Of a stretch of DNA of 64,000 nucleotides, positions 35,215 to 46,889 are shown one piece after another; the first letter of the stretch is position 1; each line of letters begins with the position of its first letter. The DNA is taken from contig JAOTOL010001565.1 in assembly GCA_034440575.1 (NCBI GenBank), forward strand, positions 1,027,501-1,091,500. The letters are read 5' to 3'. A program made the position numbers and the translations under genes. The DNA is from Imbricaverruca yamaguchii. Its lineage: Eukaryota; Arthropoda; Thecostraca; Neoverrucidae. The notes under the pieces are model-generated. The model did not search any database and had not been told where the DNA came from. It saw only the letters and a program-made list of their open reading frames with translations.

Positions 35215-36350
35215 GATTCGCATATGCAGGTGACTACATAAAAGAAGACACGCAACAGTATCCCTTCAACGAGGGCGTAGTCATGGGATAGGGACGATGG
35301 GGACAGCTCCGTCAGTTTCAGAGATTAATTGATATATTCACTGTGCTTACATACAAGCAATTGAATGATTATATGCACCAGCAGAATCAAACCCTGCCCT
35401 TCGCCATGCCGACTGCATTCGCACCTGGCAAGCATGTTGTACATTCTAAGCTTCTAGATATTCTGCACAATATTATATTAATAGATGCTAGATTTAAAGT
35501 CATTTCAAGGAATGAGAAGGAAGATGATTGTCTTCCTTCGTCCTTCTTCCAGTCAGCTGGAATCGACCTTGATTAAAATGGACCTCCTAAATTATCTGTA
35601 ATTTTCTTACATCTAACATACTCGTGGTTCAGTAGTTCATCAGTGCTGCTAATTACATTAACTTCGATAGTAAAATTTTTCCCCCGGATGTTCCGACTCT
35701 GGCGAGCATAGGCTGCCGAAATAAGCTGCCAAACAATTAATCAAACATCTTTCAACATTGGTTCCTAAGTTAATGGAAAATAGCCGCCAGATACTCTTGA
35801 AAATAAGGATGGTAGAAAGCATGCAGCTACGATGGGACAAAAACCGATGGTTGTTTGAATATGCAGGCAAAAACTCCCTGCTGGGGCCGCCACTGGGAAA
35901 AGCTTAAATTTTAAGCTTGCATCCGACGCAAAACAAGTAATAAGTCACCAAGTTTCAGGATAATCGTTCGGAAACGATACAAAAACAACACAAATTGGGG
36001 ACACTTCGTACCACCACCCCCTAAATACTTAACACTAAGCACGGATTGGACATCAGTGACGTGACGGTAAACTTTCGTATCTAGCATGGCAGTTAATGTT
36101 TTGATGGGGGAAGAGTCCAGTCGTACCTCCCAAAAGGCACGTATTCCCCCGAGGCGCGTCTCTCACAGAAAAAAAGAAATTCAGGGGCGCAGGCAAGCCT
36201 TCCGAGGGCACAATCGACAACACAAACCCGGCCCCTCCGAGTGCCATTAGTACCTTCCAAGGAAAAGGAATCGCCCACTTGATCAGGAACAGGCATGTGC
36301 CCCAGCACTCCCTCCGGATCCCCAACTATACAGCCGTCACAAACGCACTG
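35215..36350. other. Intergenic, nothing recognised
   Basis: AT-rich, then a 36090-36350 stretch of mixed composition that may still be LINE-flanking or repeat-derived. No exon identified. Confidence 0.4.
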
Positions 36351-36354
36351 CGGT

Positions 36355-36412
36355 GGTGGTGGATTGGAGTTTAGGGGCGCGTCGACATCTAGGGCCATTT
36401 TGCGCCCATAAC
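36355..36412 (-). mobile_element. LINE 3'-end hairpin (copy C)
   Basis: Arms gggcgc (36375-36380) and gcgccc (36402-36407) with a loop containing tcgacatctagggccat. It is followed on the - strand by cctaaactccaatccaccac, shared with the fragment at 23576. It lies 170 bp beyond the ORF2 stop, which supports a 3' untranslated origin for all copies of this hairpin. Confidence 0.7.
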
Positions 36413-36572
36413 TGAATTGTAATCAATCTGCTGCTATCATAGCTCACTATCCATCTTCACGGGTGGGGGTATATCACGTCAAGGCGAGCTTGTCGAATGA
36501 ACATAAAAATATTCCCAGACGCCACGGCCTCAGAGTCCTTCCCTATAAGCATACGTAAAAAAGAGTCGGTAT

Positions 36573-39500
36573 TCACCGTCCTAAAATCTGGCGTCGTAGA
36601 GGATCTAGCAGTGTACAGCCAACTAAAACATGGTACACGGTAAGCGGGTTAGAACAGCGCGGACACACGGGATGGTCATTACCGGTCAACATACTATGTG
36701 TTGCAGAGGTATGGCCTATTCTCAATCGACAGAGTATTACTTCCTCCCGACGTTTGGTTCGGTGAGAGGATTGCCATTTTCCTAGTGTCGGCTTTAAAAC
36801 CTTGAGCTTACCACACTTCGAATTCCAGGACCGTTGCCATTCTGACTGTATACTTGACAATATAGTAGGGTATATATCTCTTGGAGGGAGCCGTAGATGG
36901 ACCACACGGCCATTGCTAATGGTTCCTTTGGCGGTTATGTCAGCAGATTCGTTTCTCGCGAGTCCAACATGGCTAGGAATCCAGCAGAACACGATATTTC
37001 TTCCGATGTCATGTAAGGTTTTACTATTTTCATAATCCTCCGAACAAGTCGGTTATCCTGGTTAAAGATGTTCAGTGCCTGGAGACTGCTCAGAGAGTCT
37101 GTGAAAACCACATGCTTTGTGGACCGGCCTTTCTGTATAAAATAGAAGGCTTGCAGAATGGCATAGTTCGGCAGTAAAAATCGAAGCTTGCATCAGTAAA
37201 CAAAAATATCGAACACGCTGTCGACTTACGTAAGCACACCCGACACCAGAGACCGACTTTGAGCCGTCTGTGTAAATGCGCGAAAAGTCGTGATATTCAT
37301 GCATCTTTTCCAGTGCTAACATGCGGAGTTCCTCTGGGTTTACTTGTCCTTTCTTTGAGCAGGTCAAAGTCACGTCATTCTTCACTGGGGCAGCATGCCA
37401 AGGGGGAGTGCTCGGTGTGATTACACGTGCTATGGAACGCGGCCGGATATTACATTCTCGAAGAATCGAGGACATACGAGTGGAAAACGGCAATCCACGC
37501 TGAGCCCTATGACGTGCTCTTGATGTCTCTGAAAATATCCACCGATAGGCAGGATTGTTACGGTCTTGTGCGACATTACATGCGTATCTCGCGCCCAATA
37601 ACTTACGGCGTAGCGCAAGAGGTGGCTCGTCTACTTCTACCATTACACTAGCAGCCGGTGAAGTGCGAAGGGCTCGAATAGCGATGCGAAGAGCTGCATT
37701 GTGGATCACATGAAGGCGACGCTTGGTTGTGGCACACGCTCCGTCATAAATAAAACATCCATAGTCAATTTTAGAACACACGAGCGATCGATACATCAGA
37801 AGCAAGATAGATCTGTCTGCCCCATACGAACATCTAGAGACTGTACGCATTACCTGTAGTCGCTTTGCACATTTGTGTGCAAGATCGTTGATGTGGGTGA
37901 TGTATGTCAGTCGGCGATCCATCCACACACCCAGAAACTTGGCAGCTGGCTTGAATGGTGTATGGCGTCCATTGAGCATAATCACAGGGTCAGTACAGGA
38001 GCGTTTGCGGCAGAAGTGGATAGCGGTGGTTTTCGATGTAGACATAACGAAACCGGTTTTGTTGCACTAATCCTGCACCTTCCGAACAGCCATCTGGAGT
38101 TGTCTCTCAACCGTGTGCACAGAGCGTGAAGAGGACCATATGACGAAATCATCCACGAAAAGCGCTCTCCCTACGGAAGTTGGGAGCGATGTACCCACGT
38201 AATTAATTGAAATAGCAAGCAATGCAACGCTTAGCACGCTCCCCTGCGGGACTCCGTTAACTTGTGAAAAGTGTCAGATAGAGAGTTTCCTATTCTGACG
38301 CGAAACGTTCTGGAAGACAGAAAATTGGATAAGAAGACACCCGTGGGACCTCTGATTCTGACATTGTGCAGCTTCATCAGGATCCCGTGACGCCACGTCA
38401 TATCATATGCGCCGTGGATGAAAAAATATTACTGCTGTATGGTGGCGTTTCATAAATCCAGAGCGCACAACCGAGTCGAGTGTTAAAATGTGGTCAAGTG
38501 TGCCACGGTGTTTTCGGAATCCACTCTGCATCACAGTAAGGAGATTGTTACGTTCTAAAAACCACATCAATCGGACATTCACATTTTTTCAAACAATTTA
38601 CACAGGGAGCAGGTCAGTGAGATGGGACGGAAATGTAATGGATCCGTGTCGGATTTACTTGGTTACGTATGGGCACTATAATTGCCTCCCGCCATGAAGG
38701 TGGAAATGTGCCGGATGTCCACATTACATTTAGTGCTTCCAAGTGTTTCTAAAGCATCAGCTGGTAAACGTTTTATGATATCATCATGCAGAGTGTCGGG
38801 GTCCTCTGCCACGCTCTTGAGTGTGCCGATCGCTGCAGTTAATTCAGAAATGGAGAATGGTATGTTATACTGGAAGACGTCTGTAGTGGACAAATCAAGA
38901 GGACGTGCCTCGCACCGATCCTTGTGTCTCAAGAGCGCTCGTGCTTTGCGAAAAGCTATTCAATTGTACGTGCAGCTATTATTGTTAAATGTACGGAATG
39001 CCCTCTTCCTAGCACGGATAGCCTCCAGACACTTATCGGACCACCATGGGACTGGTGCTCGAATTGACGTCCCCGAAGATCGAGGGATGTGCCGCTGGGC
39101 ACTCTGCACAGTTACCGAAGTGAATGTCTCTACGGAGATGACGGATTCATCGGAGTGGTCGCGGAGGGTGCTTTCAAGGTGACCTTGGAAAGCTTCCCAG
39201 TCGGCTCAGTGAAATATCCACTTTGAAGGTCGTCGGCCAACCGTAACTCGATTAATGAAATGGGAGTAAATAGGAAAGTGGTCGCTGTTGTATGGGTCGC
39301 TATCAACCGACCATTCTAAGACAGGTGCAATTTCTTGACTGCAGAGAGTGAGGCCCAGCACGGACGTCTGACCAATCGGTAGTGTAATATGTGTTGGTGT
39401 TCCAGTGTTAAGAATGCAGAAAAAGAAATCGCTTATAAAACGTTCCACTGCACGCCCACGGTTAGTAATCTTTGTTGAGCCCCAAAGAGAGCGGTGTGCA

Positions 39501-39903
39501 TTAAAATCGCCACACACCATCACCGGTGGTGTGAGTTGAGCCACAGTTTCAGAAAGATCAGAAAGTGGAAAAAGTCTGCCCGGTGGTAGGTATATGCTAC
39601 ATATGGAAACGGTACGGTGATTTATTACTACACGAGCAGCAACGCACTGAATATTTGAAGAGAGAGAGGTACATGTGTGAATGGGACAGAGTTGTGCACA
39701 GCAATGAACACACCGCCACGTGACACAGTGCTAGACGATACATGTTTTCGTAAAACGGTGTAATTTTTTAGATGAAACGGAGCACCTGGAGCCAGTTTTG
39801 TTTCCTGGATACATACTACCGATGGCGTACGGGAACTTAAAAGATGCTGGAGGTCATTGAAGCTGGATTTGATTCCCCTACAGTTCCACTGTAAAACTAT
39901 CAT
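36573..39903 (-). pseudogene. LINE ORF2: endonuclease, RT, RNase H (frameshifted)
   Basis: Endonuclease at 39903-39206: LQWNCRGI, CIQETKL, CGDFNAHRSLWGS and NSDHFPIYSH carry the conserved Asn, Glu, Asp and SDH residues. Reverse transcriptase at about 39180-37560: FSISELTAAIGTLKS, GVPQGSVLS near 38250 and the catalytic box FVDDF near 38140, then FLGVWMDRRLTYITHINDL and the thumb. RNase H at about 37300-36940: YTDGSK, FTAEL and FCWIPSHVGLARNESAD. C-terminal knuckle: CPRCSNPLTVYHVLVGC. Frame changes occur near 39640, 39200, 38650, 38060, 37150 and 37000, so no complete protein is made. Confidence 0.9.
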
Positions 39904-40021
39904 ATAGGTAAGTTAATACAGTAAAACATGTGCGTTGAAGAGGGATAAAAATTAAGTAAGATGACTAGTGTATATCACAAACCCAGCGACATGTCGAAAG
40001 TGAGCGACAGGACTAAGATGT

Positions 40022-41776
40022 CTAAAATGAGGTTCCGCCATTATCGTCTGCACACTGTTTCGAGTAAGTGTCCTGATATGCACCGAGCGAGGATGTCATT
40101 GGGCGCGATCGTGGTGTGGCCCCCTCAGGGGGTGACGCCGTGCACGGAAACACGTGCTCCTCAGCGCGCGCCATGCCGCTCGGCCCAGTCGCCGGTGGGG
40201 GGTCCAAGCGAAGCGGCGGTGGTGGCGGACCCATCGATCTAGACCGACCAGTCGGGCCCTCGACTCGCCTGCGCGGCGAAGGTGTACCCGCCGAAGGCGG
40301 AGGCGTCACTGTAGGTTGATGGCCCGCGGGTTCCGGGCTCGGGGAAACAGATACCCGTCGGGCTGCACGTCCACGGTCCCCCAAGTCCGGGGCTCCGGGG
40401 CGCACTGCAACTCGTGGGACGCTTGGCTTAACTGCCAAGAGGTGTCCAGATGCATGGGGGAGAGAGCACGTGGCCGGCTTGGATGTTGAAGTCGGTTATG
40501 ACGCTGTGGTGTTGGTGGGAGGCGATGATGTAGTCACTGGTGACTTTGTGGGACGCTTCCTCCTCTGCACTTCACGCCACTCACCCCCTCCCGCCCCAGG
40601 GACGCTGTGGAGGGCGATTCAGCACTCGGTGGTGCCTGTTTCTTTCCCGGGGCTGTGGGAGCCTGCTCAGGGAGCGCTCCTTGTCTGTTCCCGTGGGCTT
40701 CTGAGAACAGTGCCTCCACGCCACTAGCTTGCAGGGATCGAGATGGTGCCATTTGCTTTGTTGGCGAAGACAGGCAGACCAAATTTCCGGAGAAGTGTGC
40801 TCAGTTGGTCCATGAGGTCACTCGCTCTGAAGTCGGTGTGTTGTGAGGTTGACTTTAACTGTGGGGTTGAGTTTGCGACTTTTGCTGCATATGTGATTTT
40901 CGGGTGCGCTTGGTTATAAATATCTCTGGCTTCTCGAAATGTCACCCATCGGGTGTGCTTTATTGATATTATCTCCTTTTCTGTCAGGTAGCATGGACAT
41001 GTTCGGTCGTATGAAGTGTGGGGGTCTTGTCCCCTGCCGCAGTTGGTGCAGAATGTCGTCTCTGAAGTGCAGCACTCACTAGCATGGCCGTAGGAGGCAC
41101 GTCTACCACATACAGGACGGTTTCTACAATATTGGTTCGTGCGGCCAAATCTCTGACACTTAAAACATCTCATTGGATTAGGAAGAAATACTCTGACCTT
41201 GACTCGGTCGTAGCCAACCCTGATTTCAGGGGGGGGGGGGAGATCTGTGGTGTTAAATGTCAAGATGATATTGTTCGTTAAGTTCAGTTCCGCTCCTCTC
41301 CTCACCTTCATTTTCCTAGCTCCAGTCATACCAAACTCGGACAGTCAATCGACAATCTCCTCCTCGGGTACATCTCGCAGATCAAAACAGTTTATGACGC
41401 CTCGAGAGGAATTATTTGTTTCATGAGGCTCTACAACAATTTGGATTGATTCATCGACCATCCTATCACCCTTGCGAACACTATATATAAAGTCTGACAC
41501 TCGTAATGCGGTGTCCGCCTCTTCCGCCGACGCGAACTCCACTTCCAAAGAGCCGTCCCCCAACTTCTCACAGCGCAAGATCTTCCCGAGTCGATCGCAC
41601 CCGTCCCGCCTTTGGAAGGGCGACAACGAAGCGAGGCACTTAGTCTGACCTCTAAAGATAAGAATACGGGGAGCAGAACTGTTTGTCTGGCCCTTACGAG
41701 AGGGACCAGGAGTGTTTTTGGTTAGTGGATGGCATGTGTTGTGTTTTGTTTCGGCTCCTCGGGCACCCCACCCCAT
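40022..41776 (-). pseudogene. LINE ORF1 (gag-like, zinc knuckles)
   Basis: The frame is open from 41776, is cut by an in-frame TGA at 41345-41347, and resumes in the same frame from 41344 to 40724. It contains RCFKCQRFGRTNQYC, a second Cys-rich block (ECCTSETTFCTNCGRG) and a trailing CPCYLTEKE, a CCHC knuckle array of the gag-like ORF1 type that binds RNA. Beyond 40730 the frame shifts and the C-terminal part is Pro/Ser-rich. A run of 13 G at 41228-41240 encodes a PPPP stretch on the - strand and is a likely slippage site. Confidence 0.85.
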
Positions 41777-42500
41777 AGGGGCCCTACCGGGGGAACGCCT
41801 GGGTCCCGCAGACGGGAGGTCGCCAGGCGCCCGAGGAGCTATACGGGGCAGGCGGCGCCTTCGCCCGGCCGGGAGAGATACTCACCACCACGACCGGGAC
41901 CCAGCACCGCCCACCTCTTGACCCCAGCCGGCCGGTCCGGCAAGCACCAGGCCGAGACCTGGGCCCCCAGACCGAGGCGACCAGTCGCTTGACTCGTGTG
42001 AGGCCCTACGGGCCCGCCCGCCACTCCGGGATATCGGGACCAGATGCGTGTTGGTTCCCGTCACAACTAGCACCGTGTGACGGGGGACCTCAGCCTCCAG
42101 GATTCCGTCAACCCCGGGGGACGGGCCGAAGGGGCGCGACTACCCCGATAAAACTGAGCTGGTGGGCAGGACCGGGGAAGTTGGCCGGCCTGCCTGCTCA
42201 TAGTATGGATAGTTGGTGTTGCAGGGCCAGATAAAGGACATGGATGTTGTGATGAGATAGGCATTGGAATGGGAGCGTATGGACGGAAGGACAAGTGAGG
42301 TACTCCTGGTCACACCCTCTCGCCGGGGGGGTCATTGGGGCACTCAATCCTCCACCGCGTAAAGGTGGTGCCTCATCGGGGGGGGGGGGGACAAATGCAC
42401 TGTTGTAGCGACCCCGCTGCCCAGCTAGGTGGACAGGCACCGGGCGACTGCAGCCGATAGACACACTAACTGCAGGGGTCATGCCATCGGCGCCAGCCAT

Positions 42501-42700
42501 TTCGAACTAGGCCACCCATAACGGCTGCCGGCCATGCCAACTGTCGAATGTAACTTCTGAATTGGATGGGAAATGCGATGCTCACGTGTTATGTCTCACC
42601 ACTCAGGCGATGAAAACACAAACGAAAAAATAATATATATTTCCACAATTTAGCCGTGTCACAAGATAGCCGAAACGTTTTACGGTTTCTCTGAGCTAAG
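42501..42700. other. Short spacer at the LINE 5' side
   Basis: Transition from the LINE 5' region to a GC-rich block. Nothing recognised. Confidence 0.35.
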
Positions 42701-43310
42701 CAGTGCCGAACGTGGAAGAGGGGAGGGGAGGGCGGGCGGGAGGGAGACGGAGGGCGGGCGGGCGGGCGGGGAGGGGACGGGTCAGCGGGTGTTGGGACTG
42801 GCACGCCCTGGCAGGTGGGCGGGCCGCTCACCGACTCCGTGGAGGCGGAGCCCGACGCGGGACACTGGCCGATGTAATGCCCACAGTTCGGCGCGGGCCG
42901 GCACCCCGGACACCAGTCCAGTCATCATCATTACCATCAGCAGCACATCATCAGTACACATCACGTGATCGGGGCGGCGAGGCGCCGCCGCAGCCGCCGC
43001 GCCGGTCCGCGGCCACCCCGTCGGCCCCCCGATACGGCGGGTACGGCGCCGTCAGGGGGGGCGTCATCAGGGCCGCGGGCTGGGGCGACAGCGCGGCAGG
43101 CGGCGCCGCGGCCGGCCGGCCGACACACCTTCGGCCGCCCGATAAGGGTCGGGCTTCAGGGCGGCGTCATCCAGTCGACAGGCCGAGCCGCCAGCGCCGC
43201 CTGCGCTCGCGCACGCGAGCACGACACCCCGCCGCAGGCAAGCAGGCGCTGCCTGGGCCAGGGCTGACTAGAGCTGGGCGTGGCCAAGCGGTAATCCCGC
43301 GAACACATCA
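42700..43310. other. CpG-dense, G-run-rich block
   Basis: Very high GC with repeated gggcggg words at 42725-42780, which gives GC-box-like and quadruplex-capable runs, then CpG-dense DNA to about 43310. It has the look of a CpG-island promoter, but no attached transcript is evident on either strand and the frames read as Arg/Ala/Gly-rich noise. Confidence 0.45.
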
Positions 43311-43990
43311 CAGCACGCGCGCAAACGCAGCGTCCGACAGAGGAAATCAAGACAATTGCACGAACGATAAAGTAAACTCTTGCTACGGAGGCGGAGAAAG
43401 GCAATGGGGACTCGCATAAAATCTGTACGGGAGCAATTCTATTCTGAGCTAACAGGCCTCCAATCGGTACCACCAGCATGGACACTTTGTAAAACAAAGC
43501 TTGATATAGGCCAATCGGAAATTAAACGCGCGACACATATATTCATTCATATTACACACTATCACATTTTTTGGCTTTTGTACTTTTTAACTTTTTATGA
43601 AAATTTGCTTTTCAAGTACTTTTTGTACTTTTTTGGATGTTTTCCAAACCTATGAGGACAGCGTCGTTAAACATTGGAAACATGTGAAAAGCAAACGGAG
43701 AGAGAGCGGCGCGCCACCTGGACGCCAGGTGAGGCGGGTACGGCCAGCTGGCGAGTGACCGCCGAGCCGCCGGGGCCGGGTGGCCGCCGAGCCGCCGTCG
43801 TCACTCGTCCGGCAGGGCGGTGACGACGGCCGCCGGCGCCGGCGTGCCGAGGCGCGGCCGCGAGCAGGCCTGGTTGCAGTCTGCGCCGCAGGCGGTCCAG
43901 CGGTGGCGGCGAGACGCGCGGCCCGTCACACCAGATCCGGCAGAGTCCCAGCTGCGGCGACACGAGCGACTCACGCTGTCACAATAGCGG
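43311..43990. other. Intergenic, nothing recognised
   Basis: An AT-rich stretch (43500-43660) flanked by GC-rich DNA. No exon identified. Confidence 0.4.
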
Positions 43991-43997
43991 TGCACAG

Positions 43998-44176
43998 ACG
44001 ATGACACACAGCGACACACTCAGCGACTGTACACAGACGATGACACACAGCGACACACTCAGCGACTGTACACAGACGACGACACACAGCGACACACTCA
44101 GCGACTGTACACAGACGATGACACACAGCGACACACTCAGCGACTGCATACAGACGATGACACACAGCGACACACT
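43998..44176. repeat. 39-bp minisatellite
   Basis: About 4.5 units with gatgacacacagcgacacac followed by tcagcgactgtacacagac. The units are nearly identical. The period is a multiple of three, so 13-residue repeats appear in every frame. Confidence 0.95.
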
Positions 44177-44179
44177 CCG

Positions 44180-45660
44180 GGTGTTCTCAAGCAGAAGATC
44201 TGCTGCGGACGAAGCTCAAATGTCCACCTGTTTATAAAAGTTATGGGAATATGATAGGGCATCTTCGTTTTCATCAGAATTTGTTGAGTGGAGAGATGTT
44301 CTTTCAATCTTTAGCCCCGGCGGCCTGCACGAGCGAAATCTTGGGGTTGACTATAATTTGCAGGTCCCCAGATCTCGAAAATAATAAGCTCACTCCTAAG
44401 AGTCCCCCGGGGGCACCCTTCTGTGCTCACACACTTAACGGGTGACTTATGGACGCAGTGATCCTCAATACTGCTCCGATTCACTGGCGGCAGTGCACAC
44501 ACTCATACCGTCTGTCCCCAGCCAGCTGACAGTTCCTACAGCGGGAATCGTGTCTTTCACTCGGCAGTACGACACCGGATCACCTTACACGATGTCTTCA
44601 AGGCAAAACTCTTGTACGGTGTAGCAATTTTAAAAGGAACAGCCTGCACTACTGTTTTTTTATACTTGACGCCCCCCCCCCACATTCGGCGAGACCGAGC
44701 CTGTCATGCAGCAAGCCTGACATGCAGCAAACTTGCCAACACCGCAACTACGCACCGGCGCCATGTTGGAAATGAACAGCTAACGGCTGACGGGCTCTGC
44801 GAGTCGCAGCGTCCTCGCTGTGCAAAAACGAGCGGACGCATGCAGCAGCTGACGGCCATATGCGGGAGAATCAATAATACCGGGACAGCTGCCGAGAGTG
44901 GTGCTGCTCACTGTGGCGACTGCACCAGATACGACCGACGCCCGGCCTCAGTGCCTCGACGAATGAGCGAAAACGGGTCAGTCACCAGAGGTGATGAAAC
45001 CCCGACCCTCTCAATCTCCACGCAAAACAGGCCGGACCAGACCGGTGCGTCATCGTTTTTGTGGCCTCGACGATCACGTGAATATTTCATGGATGGTCTA
45101 CGCCAGAACGGCCAGAACGGCCATAACAGGCCTCGGTAACCTTTCCCGACCTGGCGGACAAAAACTTGCAGAAGTAGGTAGGTGGCCTCGCTCGGGGATG
45201 AACAATCGGGGATGAAGCTCTATCACTCGATCTACAGGACAACGATCCCGGCGAGCCTCGCGGCCGGTGTTGAGAACGGGCGCTGAATACCGAGAACTGA
45301 ACCACACCAAGCGGGATGGCTGTTCACGTTCTAGGGCGGTAAAAAAAACACTTTCACATTCCGTTGGGTCTCCGCTGGGGAAAACTGCTCCTCTCCCGGG
45401 CGGTCGGGACATCGGGATCGAAAAACATGGCCGACACTACTGCTAACCGAGTCGCACCTACATATACATCGCTACTGCAAGAACCTGGACTACGTATGTA
45501 TGGATACTGGCAACGGCCATCAGTGCTAATGAACAGCACACTGTTGACACATACTCCTTTATAATGATCCAGCTACTCGTGAAAAGCTAGCGATAAAGCT
45601 AACGATCTAAGCTATAAGCTATAGAGCTAACGATCTCCCACGGAATGCGGACCGACCGAC
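44180..45660. other. Region downstream of cyclin G, nothing recognised
   Basis: No exon with similarity. A C run at about 44671-44681 and a gctaacgatc-type short repeat at 45585-45635 are present. The 3' untranslated region of cyclin G would lie at the right-hand side of this stretch. Confidence 0.4.
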
Positions 45661-45668
45661 CTTTTACC

Positions 45669-45893
45669 CTAAGCGGACTCACCGGCAGGCGACGGGGCGA
45701 GCACTGACCTCTCTTCGATGGTGGGGAGAACAGAGCGCAGCCTGGTGGTTGGCCGCAGTTGCTTCAGCGTCCTGTTGGACAGCTTCCAGAGCAGCCGCTG
45801 GCGCGCCCGCTGCGGCGTACAGCCGGCCGAGTTGTAGTTGGCCACTAGCTGTGCCACCAGCTCGCGCGTCTTGGCGAACGACGCGTCCGAAAT
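45669..45893 (-). CDS. CycG: Cyclin G C-terminal exon
   Basis: Begins ISDASFAKTRELVAQLV and continues with the conserved helix and LPTIEE, then a short tail before the stop. Length 225 bp including the stop. Confidence 0.88.
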   Translation of the reverse strand: MSDASFAKTRELVAQLVANYNSAGCTPQRARQRLLWKLSNRTLKQLRPTTRLRSVLPTIEERSVLAPSPAGESA

Positions 45894-46882
45894 CTGCCCC
45901 GTGCGACAAAGGTGGTCAGTGCCGCGGACGTCGGGTGGCCGATCGAGTTTTAAGGCGCATCGGCCAAACATGGTTGCCGAACAGGTGGTTCATTCGGGAT
46001 TCTGGAAAAACTAATTGATACAACGGGAATCAATGTAGTGACACTGACCACGCCAATCATTCACCTGCCATAATCATTATGTCCGCTACATGAGATATTC
46101 ATGCCATCCATCCATGCCATCATGTCACATTCCTCATTGGATTACGGCATAGTTTCCGACATGTCACGTCCATCAGGATGTCAGTCCGTCAGTCCGCCGC
46201 GTCTCATGCCAGCGCGCCGTCAACGTCACCAGACGGGACGAACAGCGTCGCCGTGCCGACGTACCCGGCAGAAGTGCTGCATGTCGCGCACCAGCACACG
46301 TGTCGGCTCGCCGTCGCACAGCTCGTGCAGGCGGCCGGCGAGCAGCGCCAGCGCCAGCTCCGAGCTGCGCGCCGAGGCAGCCGCGCCGGCGCAGATGACC
46401 GTCTCGAGGCGGCGCACCAGCGTGTCGGCGTCGGCGGCGGCGACGGCGCGCGCCAGCTCGGGCGGCAGCCGGCGCGCCGTGTCCTGCAGCAGGGCGGTCA
46501 GCAGACGCAGGAACGTGGCGGCGGTGACGGGCCGCGTGGCGGCGCCGCGGTCGCAGCCCAGCTTGTCGGCGATGATGCGACTCATGCGCACCACGTCGCC
46601 GGCCGAACACTTGGCCTGGCTGATGTTGACCAGGTCGGCCGGGCTGCGCGCGGCCGCCGTCGGCGTCGGCTGCTCGCGCGCCGCGTACTCCACGCCCAGG
46701 TGGAACGAGCTGATGGCGATGCAGCTCAGGTGCTTGGGTCGCGCGCGCATCCGGCTCAGGAAGCGGTCCATGATGTTGAGGGCGGTGAAGAGGACGTCTG
46801 GAGGCAGCTCGTACCACACCTTGAGACACCGCAGTACCTGGGCGGAGCCGTCGCGCATGCCCATCGTCACGTCACTGCCATT
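45669..46882 (-). CDS. CycG: Cyclin G (5' incomplete), two exons
   Basis: Cyclin G family member. In animals these proteins bind PP2A regulatory subunits and modulate cell-cycle, growth and DNA-damage responses rather than driving a phase. Exon A (46882-46265) holds the cyclin box: FTALNIMDRFLSRMRARPKH, LSCIAISSFHLGVEYAARE and VNISQAKCSAGDVVRMSRII, matching the 'NLLDRFL.KM...PKHL.C...S..LAV' and 'DLIRISQ...SDL.RME.I' blocks of CCNG1/CCNG2. The acceptor is gttgcag and the donor is gg/gtacgt. Exon B (45893-45669) begins after gggcag and carries the diagnostic C-terminal block GCTPQRARQRLLWKLSNRTL and RSVLPTIEE, the family's 'LPTIPE'. Both junctions are phase 0. It ends at a TGA, unless a gtcagt donor at about 45709 is used. 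The exon with the start codon is not found. Codon use is strongly GC-rich. Confidence 0.93.
46265..46882 (-). CDS. CycG: Cyclin G exon with cyclin box (618 bp)
   Basis: Exactly 206 codons between the splice sites. An Ala/Arg-rich stretch (about residues 105-150 of the exon) is less conserved, and a DMQHFCR end precedes the donor. The Ala-rich insert AREQPTPTAAARSPADL between the two cyclin-box helices is longer than in vertebrate cyclin G. Confidence 0.92.
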
Positions 46883-46889
46883 CTGCAAC

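Larger units (their letters stand above)
36355..42500 (-). mobile_element. Near full-length I-clade LINE, mutated
   Basis: On the - strand in order: a 5' region from about 42500; ORF1 with a zinc-knuckle domain; ORF2 with apurinic endonuclease, reverse transcriptase and RNase H; and a 3' hairpin at 36375-36407. This order and the RNase H domain are typical of I-clade non-LTR retrotransposons, which move by target-primed reverse transcription. Several frameshifts and at least one in-frame stop show that it is inactive. Outer limits are approximate, because I could not identify a target-site duplication. Confidence 0.88.

Noticed and set aside
33539..35255. Long ORFs on both strands through the 60-bp array
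   Set aside because: Four of six frames are open, and the broken unit shifts the frame; not enough to call a gene, so kept only as a finding.
42703..43419. A 238-codon Arg/Gly-rich ORF
   Set aside because: It lies in a CpG-dense block where all frames are open; no motif and no splice support.
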